DNA of 64,000 nucleotides, from assembly GCA_020636995.1 (NCBI GenBank), contig JACJWU010000002.1, forward strand, positions 62,001 through 126,000. The letters are read 5' to 3'. The position numbers were made by a program, and so were the translations under genes. This DNA comes from Actinomycetota bacterium (GTDB lineage Bacteria; Actinomycetota; Actinomycetes; S36-B12; UBA10799). Of the stretch, positions 25,740-34,318 are shown piece after piece. Numbering within the stretch: position 1 is the stretch's first letter; each line of letters opens with the position of its first letter. The notes beneath the pieces were generated by a model that saw only the letters and a program-made list of their open reading frames with translations, had not been told where the DNA came from and ran no database searches.

Positions 25740-26804
25740 ATGCAGATCGTGCGCGGACATCTGCAGACGTACGACTGGGGGCCGATCGACGGGCTGTCGG
25801 CGTGGACGGCGCCCACCGGCACCCCGCAGGCGGAGTTGTGGTTCGGCTCCCATCCCAACGGACCCTCGCCGCTGCGCGACGGCGATGCGCTGGCGAGCAC
25901 CGAGTTGCCGATCCTCACCAAGATCCTGGCGGCGGCACGACCGCTGTCCATCCAGATCCATCCGCCTGCGGCGATGGCCCGCGCGCAATACGACGTGCAG
26001 CAGGCCGACCCGGGTGTCCCGAAACTGCTGTCGGACCCCTACGCCAAAGCCGAGATCCTCATCGCGCTCGAACCATTCGTGATCCTGGAGGGGTTCCGTG
26101 AGCCGCGGCGCAGCGCGGAGGTGTTCAGTCACCTCGGCGCCGGTATGCAGGCGGCTACGGCGGCGCTGCTGGCCGACGACATCCGTGCCTGCGTGCGCAC
26201 GTTGCTGACGCTGCCCCTCGACGATGTCGTTGTCAACGCGGAGAGGCTGCCGTCCGCTTTCGGGGCAGCGGGACTCACCGAGTACGAGGCCGGCGTGATC
26301 CACGACGTGGCGCACTACTTCCCCGGCGACCCCGGTGTGTTCGTGGCGGCGCTGCTGAACGCCCGCACCCTGGCGCCCGGAGAGGCGGTGTACGTGGATC
26401 CCGGCACTGTGCATGCCTATGTCCGCGGCACCGGTGTCGAGGTGATGACCAACAGCGACAACGTCCTGCGTCTCGGATTGACCACCAAGACCATCGCTGT
26501 GGATGCGGCACTCGCGGCGCTGTCCCTGCATGGGCAGCCGCATCCCCTGTCACCGCCGCAGATCGACGGGGTCGTGTCCTATGCCCCGCAGGACGCCCCC
26601 TTCCGCGTCGACATGGTGTCGGCTGCCGGCTGCCGGGCTGAATCCGGACAGGCCCGGATCGTCGTCGGTCTGCAGGGGCGCACCACGGTCGCGGATGTGG
26701 CTCTGCAGCCAGGTGAGGGGATACTGCTGGCGGCTGCGGAACCGGCGATCGACGTCCACGCCGAAGGGCGGGCGGTTGTGGCGCACCACAGCGGGCCGGC
26801 ATAG
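25740..26804 (+). CDS. manA: mannose-6-phosphate isomerase, class I (ManA)
   Basis: This 354-residue type I phosphomannose isomerase has ELWFGSHPNGPS near residue 34, LSIQIHPPAAMA (zinc-binding Gln/His) near residue 74, and AVYVDPGTVHAYVRGTGVEVMT near residue 220. It converts fructose-6-phosphate to mannose-6-phosphate. The ATG is three bases after the SIS gene stop, and a CDF transporter follows 14 bp downstream. It is the first committed step of the mannose route encoded in the window. Confidence 0.92.
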   Translation: MQIVRGHLQTYDWGPIDGLSAWTAPTGTPQAELWFGSHPNGPSPLRDGDALASTELPILTKILAAARPLSIQIHPPAAMARAQYDVQQADPGVPKLLSDPYAKAEILIALEPFVILEGFREPRRSAEVFSHLGAGMQAATAALLADDIRACVRTLLTLPLDDVVVNAERLPSAFGAAGLTEYEAGVIHDVAHYFPGDPGVFVAALLNARTLAPGEAVYVDPGTVHAYVRGTGVEVMTNSDNVLRLGLTTKTIAVDAALAALSLHGQPHPLSPPQIDGVVSYAPQDAPFRVDMVSAAGCRAESGQARIVVGLQGRTTVADVALQPGEGILLAAAEPAIDVHAEGRAVVAHHSGPA

Positions 26805-26818
26805 GGCAGGATTGCCGG

Positions 26819-27748
26819 GTGAGCACAGAAGGCGGCACCAAGGCCGTACTCGCCGCGCTGGCGGCGAACGTCGGCATTGCGATCTCCAAGTTCGTCGCCT
26901 TCGTCCTGACCGGATCGTCCTCGATGCTGTCGGAGGCCATCCACTCGGTGGCGGACAGCGCGAACCAGTTGCTGCTCCTGCTCGGCGGCAGACGCGCCAG
27001 GCGAGTGGCGGATGCGACCCATCAGTTCGGGTATGCGCGGGTGCGCTATGTCTACGCGTTCGTGGTGTCGATCGTGCTGTTCCTGGTGGGCGGCATCTTC
27101 AGCCTCTACGAAGGCTTCCACAAGTTCACCCACCCCGAGGAACTCCGGGACGTGCAGATCGCGCTGGTCGTGCTGCTCATCGCGATCGGTCTGGAAGCGT
27201 TCTCCTTCCGCACGGCCCTGCGGGAGTCGCACAAGTCCCGCGGCAAACGCTCGCTCTTCCGCTTCATCCGAGATGCCCGGCAGCCCGAACTTCCGGTCGT
27301 GTTGCTAGAGGATTTCGGTGCCCTGATCGGGCTCATGTTCGCCCTGGTCGGGGTGGGGATGGCGACGCTGACCGGGGATGGCCGCTGGGACGGGCTGGGC
27401 GCGATGGCGGTCGGCACCTTGCTCGTGGTGATCGCCGTCTTCCTGGCGTTCGAGATGTCCAGCATGCTCGTGGGGGAGTCGGCGCTGCCGGAGCAGGAAG
27501 CGGCGATCCGGCAGGCGCTGGAGGACACCGAGGATGTGGACCGGGTCATCCACCTGAAGACGTTGCACGTGGGTCCGGACGAGTTGCTGGTGGCCGCCAA
27601 GATCGCTATCGGTGGGGAGGACGACGCCGCGACGATCGCCCGGGGCATCGACACCGCGGAGTCGGCTGTGCGCGCCGTGGTTCCGTCGGCCCGGTACATA
27701 TATCTGGAGCCCGACCTCGACCGCTCGGTCTCGCCCCCGCTGGACTGA
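26819..27748 (+). CDS. cation diffusion facilitator (CDF) family transporter
   Basis: The 309-residue protein has the CDF pattern of six membrane helices with SEAIHSVADSANQ in helix 2, whose His and Asp are metal ligands. HQFGYARVRYVYAF follows helix 2. The cytoplasmic C-terminal domain (about residues 215-305) has the ferredoxin-like fold expected for metal sensing. It probably exports a divalent cation such as zinc or manganese by proton antiport. It starts with GTG close behind manA. The metal is not determined by sequence. Confidence 0.85.
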   Translation: MSTEGGTKAVLAALAANVGIAISKFVAFVLTGSSSMLSEAIHSVADSANQLLLLLGGRRARRVADATHQFGYARVRYVYAFVVSIVLFLVGGIFSLYEGFHKFTHPEELRDVQIALVVLLIAIGLEAFSFRTALRESHKSRGKRSLFRFIRDARQPELPVVLLEDFGALIGLMFALVGVGMATLTGDGRWDGLGAMAVGTLLVVIAVFLAFEMSSMLVGESALPEQEAAIRQALEDTEDVDRVIHLKTLHVGPDELLVAAKIAIGGEDDAATIARGIDTAESAVRAVVPSARYIYLEPDLDRSVSPPLD

Positions 27749-27769
27749 CCTTCCAGGGCTGGCACACTG

Positions 27770-28546
27770 GTGGGCGTGACATATCCGGTCGTCGCTCCCG
27801 CGTCCACGCAGGCCCCATATCCCGGTGCCACCGATGCGGCGATCGCGGCGTGGTGGCAGGGTGTACGCCTCAAGCGCCCCGGATGGGGTGTCCCCGACTT
27901 CTTCATCGCCGTGGCGGCGTGGCTGGTCTTCAGCATCGTGTCCGGGGTCCCGATCCTGCTCGCCCAGGAGGGAACGGCGGCCTACGCGTGGTTGTTGCTG
28001 GTCGGCGTTGCGCTGCCGTGGCTCGGGATGGGCGGGTGGCCCTGGCTGATCAGCCGATTGCGTGGCAACGGCATGCGGCTCGACTTCGGTCTGCGGGTCA
28101 CCAAGGCCGACATCGGATGGGGTCTGCTGTTCGGGATCGGCGCGCTGGTCGCCGCCGGTCTGATCGCCGCAGGGCTCACCGCGATCTTCGGTGAGTTCGA
28201 CTCCAGTGCCGGCGAGGTGGCCCGCGATCTCGACGACTTCCCGGTGGCGCGGCTGTTGTTCGCGTTGGCGGTCGGGTTCGGCGCACCGATCGTGGAGGAG
28301 TTGTGCTACCGCGGTCTGCTGATGAGCAGCCTGTTGAAGCGGGGGACCAGCCGGTGGCTGTCGGTGGTGCTGTCCGCTGCGCTGTTCGCCGCCATGCATC
28401 TCGAGCCGATCCGTTTCGCATTGCTCTTCGCGATCGGGCTGATTCTCGGCTGGGCGCGCGTGCACCGCAACAACACGACCACCGCGATCGTCGCGCACAT
28501 GACCAACAACATGCCGGGAGCTATCGGGATCCTGTTCCTGCTGTAG
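27770..28546 (+). CDS. CPBP family intramembrane metalloprotease
   Basis: The 258-residue membrane protein has the Abi/CPBP core: EELCYRGLL (EExxxR) at about residue 178, FAAMHLEP at about residue 204, and a late HMTNN. These contain the glutamates and histidines of the membrane active site. Relatives cleave prenylated or signal-bearing substrates or confer peptide immunity. The start may be GTG 27770 or GTG 27776. It precedes mtrA by 20 bp and could be read with it. Confidence 0.85.
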   Translation: MGVTYPVVAPASTQAPYPGATDAAIAAWWQGVRLKRPGWGVPDFFIAVAAWLVFSIVSGVPILLAQEGTAAYAWLLLVGVALPWLGMGGWPWLISRLRGNGMRLDFGLRVTKADIGWGLLFGIGALVAAGLIAAGLTAIFGEFDSSAGEVARDLDDFPVARLLFALAVGFGAPIVEELCYRGLLMSSLLKRGTSRWLSVVLSAALFAAMHLEPIRFALLFAIGLILGWARVHRNNTTTAIVAHMTNNMPGAIGILFLL

Positions 28547-28566
28547 CAGTCTGCGATAGTGGGAGG

Positions 28567-29250
28567 GTGAAGGGTCGCGTGCTGGTCGTCGATGACGATC
28601 CGGCGTTGTCGGAGATGTTGGGTATCGTCCTGCAGGGTGACGGCTTCGAGCCCTTCTTCGTCGCCGACGGCTCGCGTGCCCTCGAAGCCTTCCGGCACAC
28701 CCGTCCCGACCTCGTGCTGCTCGACGTCATGCTGCCCGGTAAGGACGGCATCGAGGTCTGCCGGGCGATCCGGGCCGAGAGTGGCGTGCCCATCGTCATG
28801 CTGACGGCCAAGACCGACACCGTGGATGTGGTGCTGGGTCTGGAGTCCGGCGCCGACGACTACGTCGTGAAGCCCTTCAAGGCGAAGGAACTCATCGCCC
28901 GGATCCGGACCCGCCTGCGTCGACTGGAGGATGCCAAGCCGGAGGTGCTGCACCTCGGGGACCTCACGATCGACGTCGCCGGGCACACGGTGCGCCGCGG
29001 GGACAAGACCATCGATCTCACTCCCTTGGAGTTCGACCTGCTCGTGTGCCTGACCCGCAAGCCCTGGCAGGTGTTCAGCCGTGAGGTGTTGCTGCAGGAG
29101 GTGTGGGGTTACCGTCACCCGGCCGACACCCGACTTGTCAACGTCCACGTGCAGCGGCTGCGCTCCAAGATCGAGCACGACCCGGAGAACCCTGAGCTGG
29201 TGCTGACCGTGCGAGGGGTCGGGTACAAGGCGTGCGACGACACGGGCTGA
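28567..29250 (+). CDS. mtrA: MtrA response regulator
   Basis: The 227-residue OmpR-type regulator has the receiver acidic pair DDD at residues 9-11, the phosphoacceptor D53 in LLDVMLPGKDG, and a winged-helix DNA-binding domain (about 130-225) ending in VRGVGYKA. It is followed by mtrB and lpqB in the order fixed in actinobacteria. MtrA links cell-wall metabolism, DNA replication and division. GTG 28567 is preceded by GGGAGG. The longer upstream frame belongs to the shadow of the CPBP gene. Confidence 0.95.
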   Translation: MKGRVLVVDDDPALSEMLGIVLQGDGFEPFFVADGSRALEAFRHTRPDLVLLDVMLPGKDGIEVCRAIRAESGVPIVMLTAKTDTVDVVLGLESGADDYVVKPFKAKELIARIRTRLRRLEDAKPEVLHLGDLTIDVAGHTVRRGDKTIDLTPLEFDLLVCLTRKPWQVFSREVLLQEVWGYRHPADTRLVNVHVQRLRSKIEHDPENPELVLTVRGVGYKACDDTG

Positions 29251-29253
29251 GCA

Positions 29254-30816
29254 GTGTTCACAGCCCTGGTCAACAGGTGGCGCCACTCGCTGGCCTTCCG
29301 GGTCGTGGCCTCCACGCTGGTCGCAGCGACCCTTGTGGTCGGAGTGAGCCTGGGCCTGTTGCTGATCCGGGTGACCAACGGCCTGGTCGACGCGAACACC
29401 AGTAAGTCGATCGCCGAGGCCAATGTCGGCCTCGCGGCCGCCCAGCAGGTCGTTCTGCAGTCCAGCGAAGGTGGCCCGCCCACGCCGAGCGAGGGCCTGG
29501 CCGATGCGCTGATGAGCGCGTTGCTGACCGGTAGTGAGGCGGGGTCGGCGTTCGAGGTGCTGCTGCTGGACGGCTCCGGTCCGGCGATCGCCGAGCTTCC
29601 CGAACGTGGTACGAACCTCGTGCAGGTGAGCAGCGTGCCCGTACAGATGCGCGCCGAGGTGCAGTTGGAGGGTCAGGAGGTCTGGACCTACACCACGGTG
29701 CGCTACGTCGATTCCCCCGACCAGCCGGGCCTGGTGGTGGGGGCTCTCCTGCCGCTCGGTGCCGATGTGGCCTACGAGGTCTACTACCTGTTCCCGTACG
29801 GCGAACTGCAGGGCACTCTGGATCTGGTTCGCTCCACGGCGTGGCTGGCCGGCGTCCTGCTCGTCGGGCTGCTCGCACTGATCATGCTGCTGATCGCCCG
29901 TCACGTCGTCCTGCCCGTACGGCAGGCGGCGCGGGCCGCGGAGTTGCTTCGGGCAGGGCATCTCGAACAGCGACTGCCGGTACGTGGTGAGGACGATCTG
30001 GCAGCCCTCGCCCTGGCGTTCAACGACATGGCCGCGTCCCTGCAGACCCAGATCAGGCAGTTGGAGAATCTCTCCCGGCTGCAGCAGCGCTTCGTCTCGG
30101 ATGTGTCCCACGAGCTGCGTACGCCGCTTACCACCGTGCGCATGGCCTCCGACATCATCTTCGAACAGCGTGACCACATGCCGGCGCAACTGCGGCGCAG
30201 CAGTGAACTGCTGCATGACCAGTTGGATCGGTTCGAGCAACTGCTCGGCGAGCTTCTGGAGATCAGCAGGTTCGATGCCGGCGCCGCGCATCTGGAGACC
30301 GAGTCGGTCGATGTTCGCGATCTCGTCGAAGATGTGGTGGCCGCGACTCAACCGCTGGCGGAGTCGCGCGGGTCGAGCATCGGCGTCGAGTTGTCACCGG
30401 AGCCATGCGTGGCGGCCGTCGACCCCCGCCGCATCGAGCGGATCCTGCGCAATCTGCTGTCCAACGCGATCGAACACGGAGAGGGCCAGCCGATCGAGGT
30501 ACGGGTCGCGGGGACCGAGGAGGCGATCGCCATCTCGGTGCGGGACCATGGTCACGGCCTCGACGACGCCGATCTCGATCGGGTCTTCGACCGGTTCTGG
30601 CGCGCCGATCCGGCACGCGCCCGGACTCTCGGTGGCACCGGGCTCGGCCTGTCGATCGCGATGGAGGACACCCGACTGCACGGCGGCCGGTTGTCGGTCT
30701 GGGGACGACCGGGACAGGGGGCGTTGTTCCGACTGACCCTGCCCCGGGTCGCGGGACAGACATTGCCGCCTGCTTCCCCGCTTCCGCTGGATCCGTCCAC
30801 CGAGGTGCAGCTATGA
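29254..30816 (+). CDS. mtrB: MtrB sensor histidine kinase
   Basis: This 520-residue kinase has membrane helices at about 18-40 and 196-216 enclosing an extracellular sensor domain, then a HAMP region (about 217-270). The H-box SHELRTPL has the phosphorylated H286. The N, G1 and G2 boxes of the ATPase domain follow (LLSNAIEHG, DHGHGLDDAD, GGTGLGLSIAM). It phosphorylates MtrA. The GTG start is three bases after mtrA, and the stop overlaps the lpqB ATG as ATGA. Confidence 0.95.
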   Translation: MFTALVNRWRHSLAFRVVASTLVAATLVVGVSLGLLLIRVTNGLVDANTSKSIAEANVGLAAAQQVVLQSSEGGPPTPSEGLADALMSALLTGSEAGSAFEVLLLDGSGPAIAELPERGTNLVQVSSVPVQMRAEVQLEGQEVWTYTTVRYVDSPDQPGLVVGALLPLGADVAYEVYYLFPYGELQGTLDLVRSTAWLAGVLLVGLLALIMLLIARHVVLPVRQAARAAELLRAGHLEQRLPVRGEDDLAALALAFNDMAASLQTQIRQLENLSRLQQRFVSDVSHELRTPLTTVRMASDIIFEQRDHMPAQLRRSSELLHDQLDRFEQLLGELLEISRFDAGAAHLETESVDVRDLVEDVVAATQPLAESRGSSIGVELSPEPCVAAVDPRRIERILRNLLSNAIEHGEGQPIEVRVAGTEEAIAISVRDHGHGLDDADLDRVFDRFWRADPARARTLGGTGLGLSIAMEDTRLHGGRLSVWGRPGQGALFRLTLPRVAGQTLPPASPLPLDPSTEVQL

Positions 30817-32480
30817 GAACGATTGCTGTGGCAGTGGCCGGAGCCCTGCTTGTCGCGGGGTGCGCCCAGGTGCCTACCAGCGGCCCGGTCGTAGAGGTCG
30901 ATCAGTCGGTGCCGGATGTGGCTTCGACCAGTTTCGTGCGTGCGTTGGCACGGCCGCCGCGGGCAGGCATGTCACAGACGGAGATCGTGCAGGGCTTCCT
31001 GGATGCCGCATCCGGGTTCGAAGACTCACACGCCGTGGCGAAGATGTATCTGACCCCGACTGCAGCGCAGCAGTGGGATCCGGACGCCGGCGTGCGGGTC
31101 TATGGGAACGGCACCGAGACCCTGACCGCGACGACACAGACCGAGGTGACGTTCACCGCCACTGAAGTCGCGGTGATCTCCCGACGGGCCCAGTACATCC
31201 CCGCCGATCCTGACGCGCAGTTGGCGCAAGTGTTCGGATTGGTGCAGCAGGACGGCCAGTGGCGGATCGCAGATGCGCCGCAGGGTCTGATGCTTTCCCG
31301 CGCCGGGGTGGAGCGCTCGTACCGCGAGTACCAGACCTACTTCGTCGCCGAGCCCGGCGGGATCCTTGCGCCCAATCCGGTGCTGTTCCGCAGCAGCGAG
31401 AGCGACGTCACCGAGGAGCTCGTGCGTTCACTGCTCGGGGGTCCCGGGGCATGGCTCGCCCCGGCAGTTATCACCGGTTTCCCGCAGGACACAACGCTGG
31501 TGTCCGTAAGCGCCTCCGATGGCGTCGTCCGGGTGGATCTGTCCGAGCAGGCGCTGGCCGCCGACGAGGTGGCCCGCCAGCAACTCTCGGCGCAGTTGCT
31601 GTGGACTCTGCGGCAGGTGCCGTCCATGCGCGCGGTGGTGATCACGGCTGCCGGCCAGCCCTACCCGGTGACCGGTGCCGAAACCATCCAGTCCCGTGGA
31701 TCCTGGCCCCAGTACAACCCGGACGGATTGGCCGCGGATGCGTCCTGGTACATGATCCGGGGCGGTGCGGTGCTCTCGATGGGCGCCACCTCGGTGCCGA
31801 CGCCGGTGCCGGGTGCCGCAGGTGTGGGCGAGCCGGCGGTGCGGCATCCGCTGGTCAGCCTCGATCAGACGGGAGTCGCCGCGACCGACGCGCTCTCCGG
31901 CGAGGTCCTGACCGTGCGCACCGAGCCGGGTGCGAAATGGCGCCCTGCTCGTACCGACGGCACGAGTGCGGGAGGCTCCTGGGACCGCACAGGCCTGCTC
32001 TGGCTGCCCGATCGGCGGGGGGTGCAGGTGGTGACCGTACTGGGCTCTCGCGACGTGGCACTGGACCTCGGCGACGTGCGCTCGGTGCAGATCTCCCGCG
32101 ATGGATCGCGTGCCCTGGTGGTGGCTGGGACCGGCGATGCCGCCCGCGCGTTCGTGCTGCGTGTGGACCGCAGCGCCGGACCGCCCGCTCTGTCGGCGCC
32201 TCGTCAGTTGCCGACGGGACCGGTTCGTGCGGCCGCATGGTCGTCTGCGACCCAGGTGGCGTTGCTGGTGGAGGATCCCGGGCAGCCTTCCCAGGTGGCC
32301 ACGGTCGACCTCGGACTTCTCTCGGCGCGACTGCTCGGTGGGCCGCCGCGGGCGCGCACAGTGGCAGCAGGCCCCAACCGCCCGCTGCTGTCCGGCACCG
32401 CGGACGGTCAGATCTGGCAGTTCAACGGCAGCACCTGGATCCCGCTGGTGGCAGGTCGCCAGCCCCGCTACCCGGGGTAG
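30813..32480 (+). CDS. lpqB: lipoprotein LpqB (MtrB partner)
   Basis: The 555-residue protein has a lipoprotein signal peptide with lipobox LVAGC, where C17 is the lipidated residue. A GerMN-like region and a C-terminal beta-propeller-like LpqB domain follow. It ends with the family-typical PRYPG. LpqB interacts with the extracellular part of MtrB and modulates its activity. The ATG overlaps the mtrB stop by four bases. An IS481 scar begins directly after the stop, but the C-terminus looks complete. Confidence 0.93.
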   Translation: MRTIAVAVAGALLVAGCAQVPTSGPVVEVDQSVPDVASTSFVRALARPPRAGMSQTEIVQGFLDAASGFEDSHAVAKMYLTPTAAQQWDPDAGVRVYGNGTETLTATTQTEVTFTATEVAVISRRAQYIPADPDAQLAQVFGLVQQDGQWRIADAPQGLMLSRAGVERSYREYQTYFVAEPGGILAPNPVLFRSSESDVTEELVRSLLGGPGAWLAPAVITGFPQDTTLVSVSASDGVVRVDLSEQALAADEVARQQLSAQLLWTLRQVPSMRAVVITAAGQPYPVTGAETIQSRGSWPQYNPDGLAADASWYMIRGGAVLSMGATSVPTPVPGAAGVGEPAVRHPLVSLDQTGVAATDALSGEVLTVRTEPGAKWRPARTDGTSAGGSWDRTGLLWLPDRRGVQVVTVLGSRDVALDLGDVRSVQISRDGSRALVVAGTGDAARAFVLRVDRSAGPPALSAPRQLPTGPVRAAAWSSATQVALLVEDPGQPSQVATVDLGLLSARLLGGPPRARTVAAGPNRPLLSGTADGQIWQFNGSTWIPLVAGRQPRYPG

Positions 32481-32489
32481 TGCGGACGG

Positions 32490-32625
32490 CTTTGCTTCGG
32501 TGGAGTCGGCCTTGGCGCAGGCCCGTTCGTGGATCACGGTGTTGTGGACGCGTTCGACGGTGCCGTTGGTCTGTGGCCGGTTGCAGGGTCGGTCAGGGTC
32601 TGTCTGGGCAGTCCGGTTAGAGATC
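32490..32625 (-). pseudogene. IS481-family transposase, C-terminal fragment
   Basis: About 43 codons survive, reading DPDRPCNRPQTNG then TVERVHNTVIHERACAK. This matches the RPxRPQTNGKVERFHRTL segment around the last DDE residue of IS481 transposases. No intact N-terminal or central part is linked in frame. The sequence stops nine bases after the lpqB stop codon. Confidence 0.75.
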
Positions 32626-32770
32626 GGAATGTTGGTTAGTCGGCGGCAGGTTGGTGAGAGTCCCACGGCCGTATAGGGCTAACCGGAGTGCCGTATCTCT
32701 AACCGGGATGCCGATCTCTAACCGGAGTGCTGTGTCTCTAACCGGGATGCCGATCTCTAACCGGAGTGCC
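32615..32770. repeat. GGTTAG/CTAACC fold-back array, copy C
   Basis: The same core as in copies A and B (GAGTCCCACGGCCGTA, then TAGGGCTAACC) lies at 32657-32683. To its right are five CTAACC units spaced alternately 20 and 19 bp, with the texts CTAACCGGAGTGCYGTRTCT and CTAACCGGGATGCCGATCT. To its left are GGTTAG boxes at 32615 and 32634 and a GGTTGG-like box. The array has more right-hand units than A or B, so the unit number varies. Confidence 0.85.
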
Positions 32771-32953
32771 TCGGTCGGCGTGAGACATGAGGGCCTCCTT
32801 GTGAGGTTCGGTCACCGGGAGTCACGCCACCACGGTGACCAACCTGGCTGGACACAGTCCCTCACTCACCCTGCGGCGATCAATCCTCGTGGCGGCAGGG
32901 ACGCCCCGCCCCGTCTGTCCACAGCGACCCGGCCACTGCTTGCCGAGCGCGCA

Positions 32954-33634
32954 GTGGCGGGTTTGGCTCGTGGTGTGGATTGGGTGGACGCGGTGGTGGC
33001 TGTTCTGCTGGGGGGTGTGTGTGTCGGGTGCGGCCGTCCTGGGCGGCCCTGGTGCGGCCATTGTGCCCAGGTGCTCGACGAAGCGGTGGATCCCGTGTGG
33101 CTGGCCGACGATCCTCCGACGCTGGCATGCCTGCCGTACGCCGATACGGTTCCCGATGCGATCGTGGCCTACAAGGACCGTGGAGTGCACGTCCTGGCCG
33201 GGCAGCTGTCGGATGTCCTGGCGGCCGGCCTGCTCGCTCTGGGCGAGCGTCTCGAGGAGGACGCCATCCTGGTCCCCGCGCCGTCGTCCCCGGCGGCCGT
33301 CAGGAAACGTGGATTCGACCACATGGCCGTGCTGGCCGCCCGCGCGGGCGAACGTGTCGGGCGACCGTGCCGACACCTCCTGCGAGGGGGCAAGCGTGCC
33401 GATCAGGCAGGGCTCGGATTCGCTGATCGGCGGCGCAACGTGAGCGGACGGGTGCGGGTTCTGGCACCCGGCAGCGGTCCCGTGGTCCTCGTCGACGATG
33501 TGCGGACCTCGGGGGCCACTCTGAGCGAGTGTGATCGCGCACTGCGCACCGGCGGCTACACCCCGTTAGCCCATGTGGTCATCGCTGGTGCGATGAGCGG
33601 ACCCGACGTGCGGTCTGGGGGCGGGAAGAGTTAG
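32954..33634 (+). CDS. comF: ComF family phosphoribosyltransferase-like protein
   Basis: The 226-residue protein has a Cys pair cluster CVGCGRPGRPWCGHC near residue 30, a PAPSSPAAVRKRGFDHM segment, and the PRPP-binding loop VVLVDDVRTSGATLSE near residue 183. It belongs to the ComF family linked to DNA uptake or nucleotide salvage. The start is uncertain. I place it at GTG 32954 because the longer frame runs through the repeat array. The order comF-hpf-secA is conserved in actinobacteria. Confidence 0.8.
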   Translation: MAGLARGVDWVDAVVAVLLGGVCVGCGRPGRPWCGHCAQVLDEAVDPVWLADDPPTLACLPYADTVPDAIVAYKDRGVHVLAGQLSDVLAAGLLALGERLEEDAILVPAPSSPAAVRKRGFDHMAVLAARAGERVGRPCRHLLRGGKRADQAGLGFADRRRNVSGRVRVLAPGSGPVVLVDDVRTSGATLSECDRALRTGGYTPLAHVVIAGAMSGPDVRSGGGKS

Positions 33635-33676
33635 CGTGAGTCTGTTCACCGGGGGTGGCAATGAAGGAGGGCTGTC

Positions 33677-34318
33677 GTGAGCGACGTCGCTGAGATCGTG
33701 GTGCACGGACGACATGTCGAGGTGTCCAGACGATTCCGCGAGCACGTACACAGCAAACTCGAGCGGATCGACAAGTTCGGGATCCCGCTGCGCCGCGTGG
33801 ACGTGGAGGTCTCCAAGGAGGCCAACCCGCGACTGGCCGACAGGGCCTTCGAGGTCGAGTTGACCACGCGAGCCAACGGCTCCGTGATCCGGGCGGAAGC
33901 TGCTGCCTCGGACAAGTACGCGGCCCTGGACATCGCCTACGGGCGATTGGAGCAGCGGCTGCGGCGTGCCGCCGACAAGAACCGCTTCCACCGCCATGGT
34001 GCGGAGTCCACACGCAGCCACCGTGCTGCCGGCTTCGACAACCTCGAGGTTCCTGCCGCCGAGATGGAGGTCGACATTGACGAGGCTGAGGACACTGTGT
34101 GGGAGCAGGGTCCGCTCGTGGTCCGCGAGAAGAGCCACGAGACCGTCCCGATGTCGGTCGAGCAGGCCGTCACCGAGATGGAGATGATCGGCCACGACTT
34201 CTTCCTGTTCATCGACGAACGCACCGGTACCCCGGCTGTGGTGTACCGGCGCCGCGGCTTCGACTACGGCCTCATCCGCGTGTACACCGCCGATGGGCGC
34301 GCCGAGGAGTCGGCCTGA
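33677..34318 (+). CDS. hpf: ribosome hibernation promoting factor, long form
   Basis: The 213-residue protein has an N-terminal S30AE domain (about residues 1-105) that binds the decoding centre of the 30S subunit. A linker follows, then the C-terminal dimerisation domain (about 150-210, with GHDFFLFIDERTG and VVYRRRGFDYGLI) that joins two ribosomes into a 100S particle. GGAGG is six bases before the GTG start. Its stop overlaps the proposed CTG start of the LuxR gene. Confidence 0.93.
   Translation: MSDVAEIVVHGRHVEVSRRFREHVHSKLERIDKFGIPLRRVDVEVSKEANPRLADRAFEVELTTRANGSVIRAEAAASDKYAALDIAYGRLEQRLRRAADKNRFHRHGAESTRSHRAAGFDNLEVPAAEMEVDIDEAEDTVWEQGPLVVREKSHETVPMSVEQAVTEMEMIGHDFFLFIDERTGTPAVVYRRRGFDYGLIRVYTADGRAEESA

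Larger units (their letters stand above)
32481..32854 (-). mobile_element. remnant of an IS481-family element with an internal repeat array
   Basis: On the minus strand the remnant starts with TGTCCAGCC (32854-32846), has AAGGAGG and an ATG at 32788 opening MSHADR (the usual IS481 transposase start), and then enters the GGTTAG/CTAACC array. Beyond the array, 32625-32490 encodes RPQTNGTVERVHNTVIHE, the C-terminal part of the integrase core. The middle of the transposase and the other terminal repeat are missing. It is therefore a dead, internally replaced element between lpqB and comF. Confidence 0.75.

Noticed and set aside
28306..30351. Very long minus-strand open frame under mtrA and mtrB
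   Set aside because: It is antisense to two well-identified genes and is explained by the codon bias of the real frame.
32651..32953. Long N-terminal extension of ComF with the repeated peptide SLTGMPISNRS
   Set aside because: The extension is a translation of the GGTTAG/CTAACC array and the IS481 leader; the repeated peptide simply reflects the DNA repeat.
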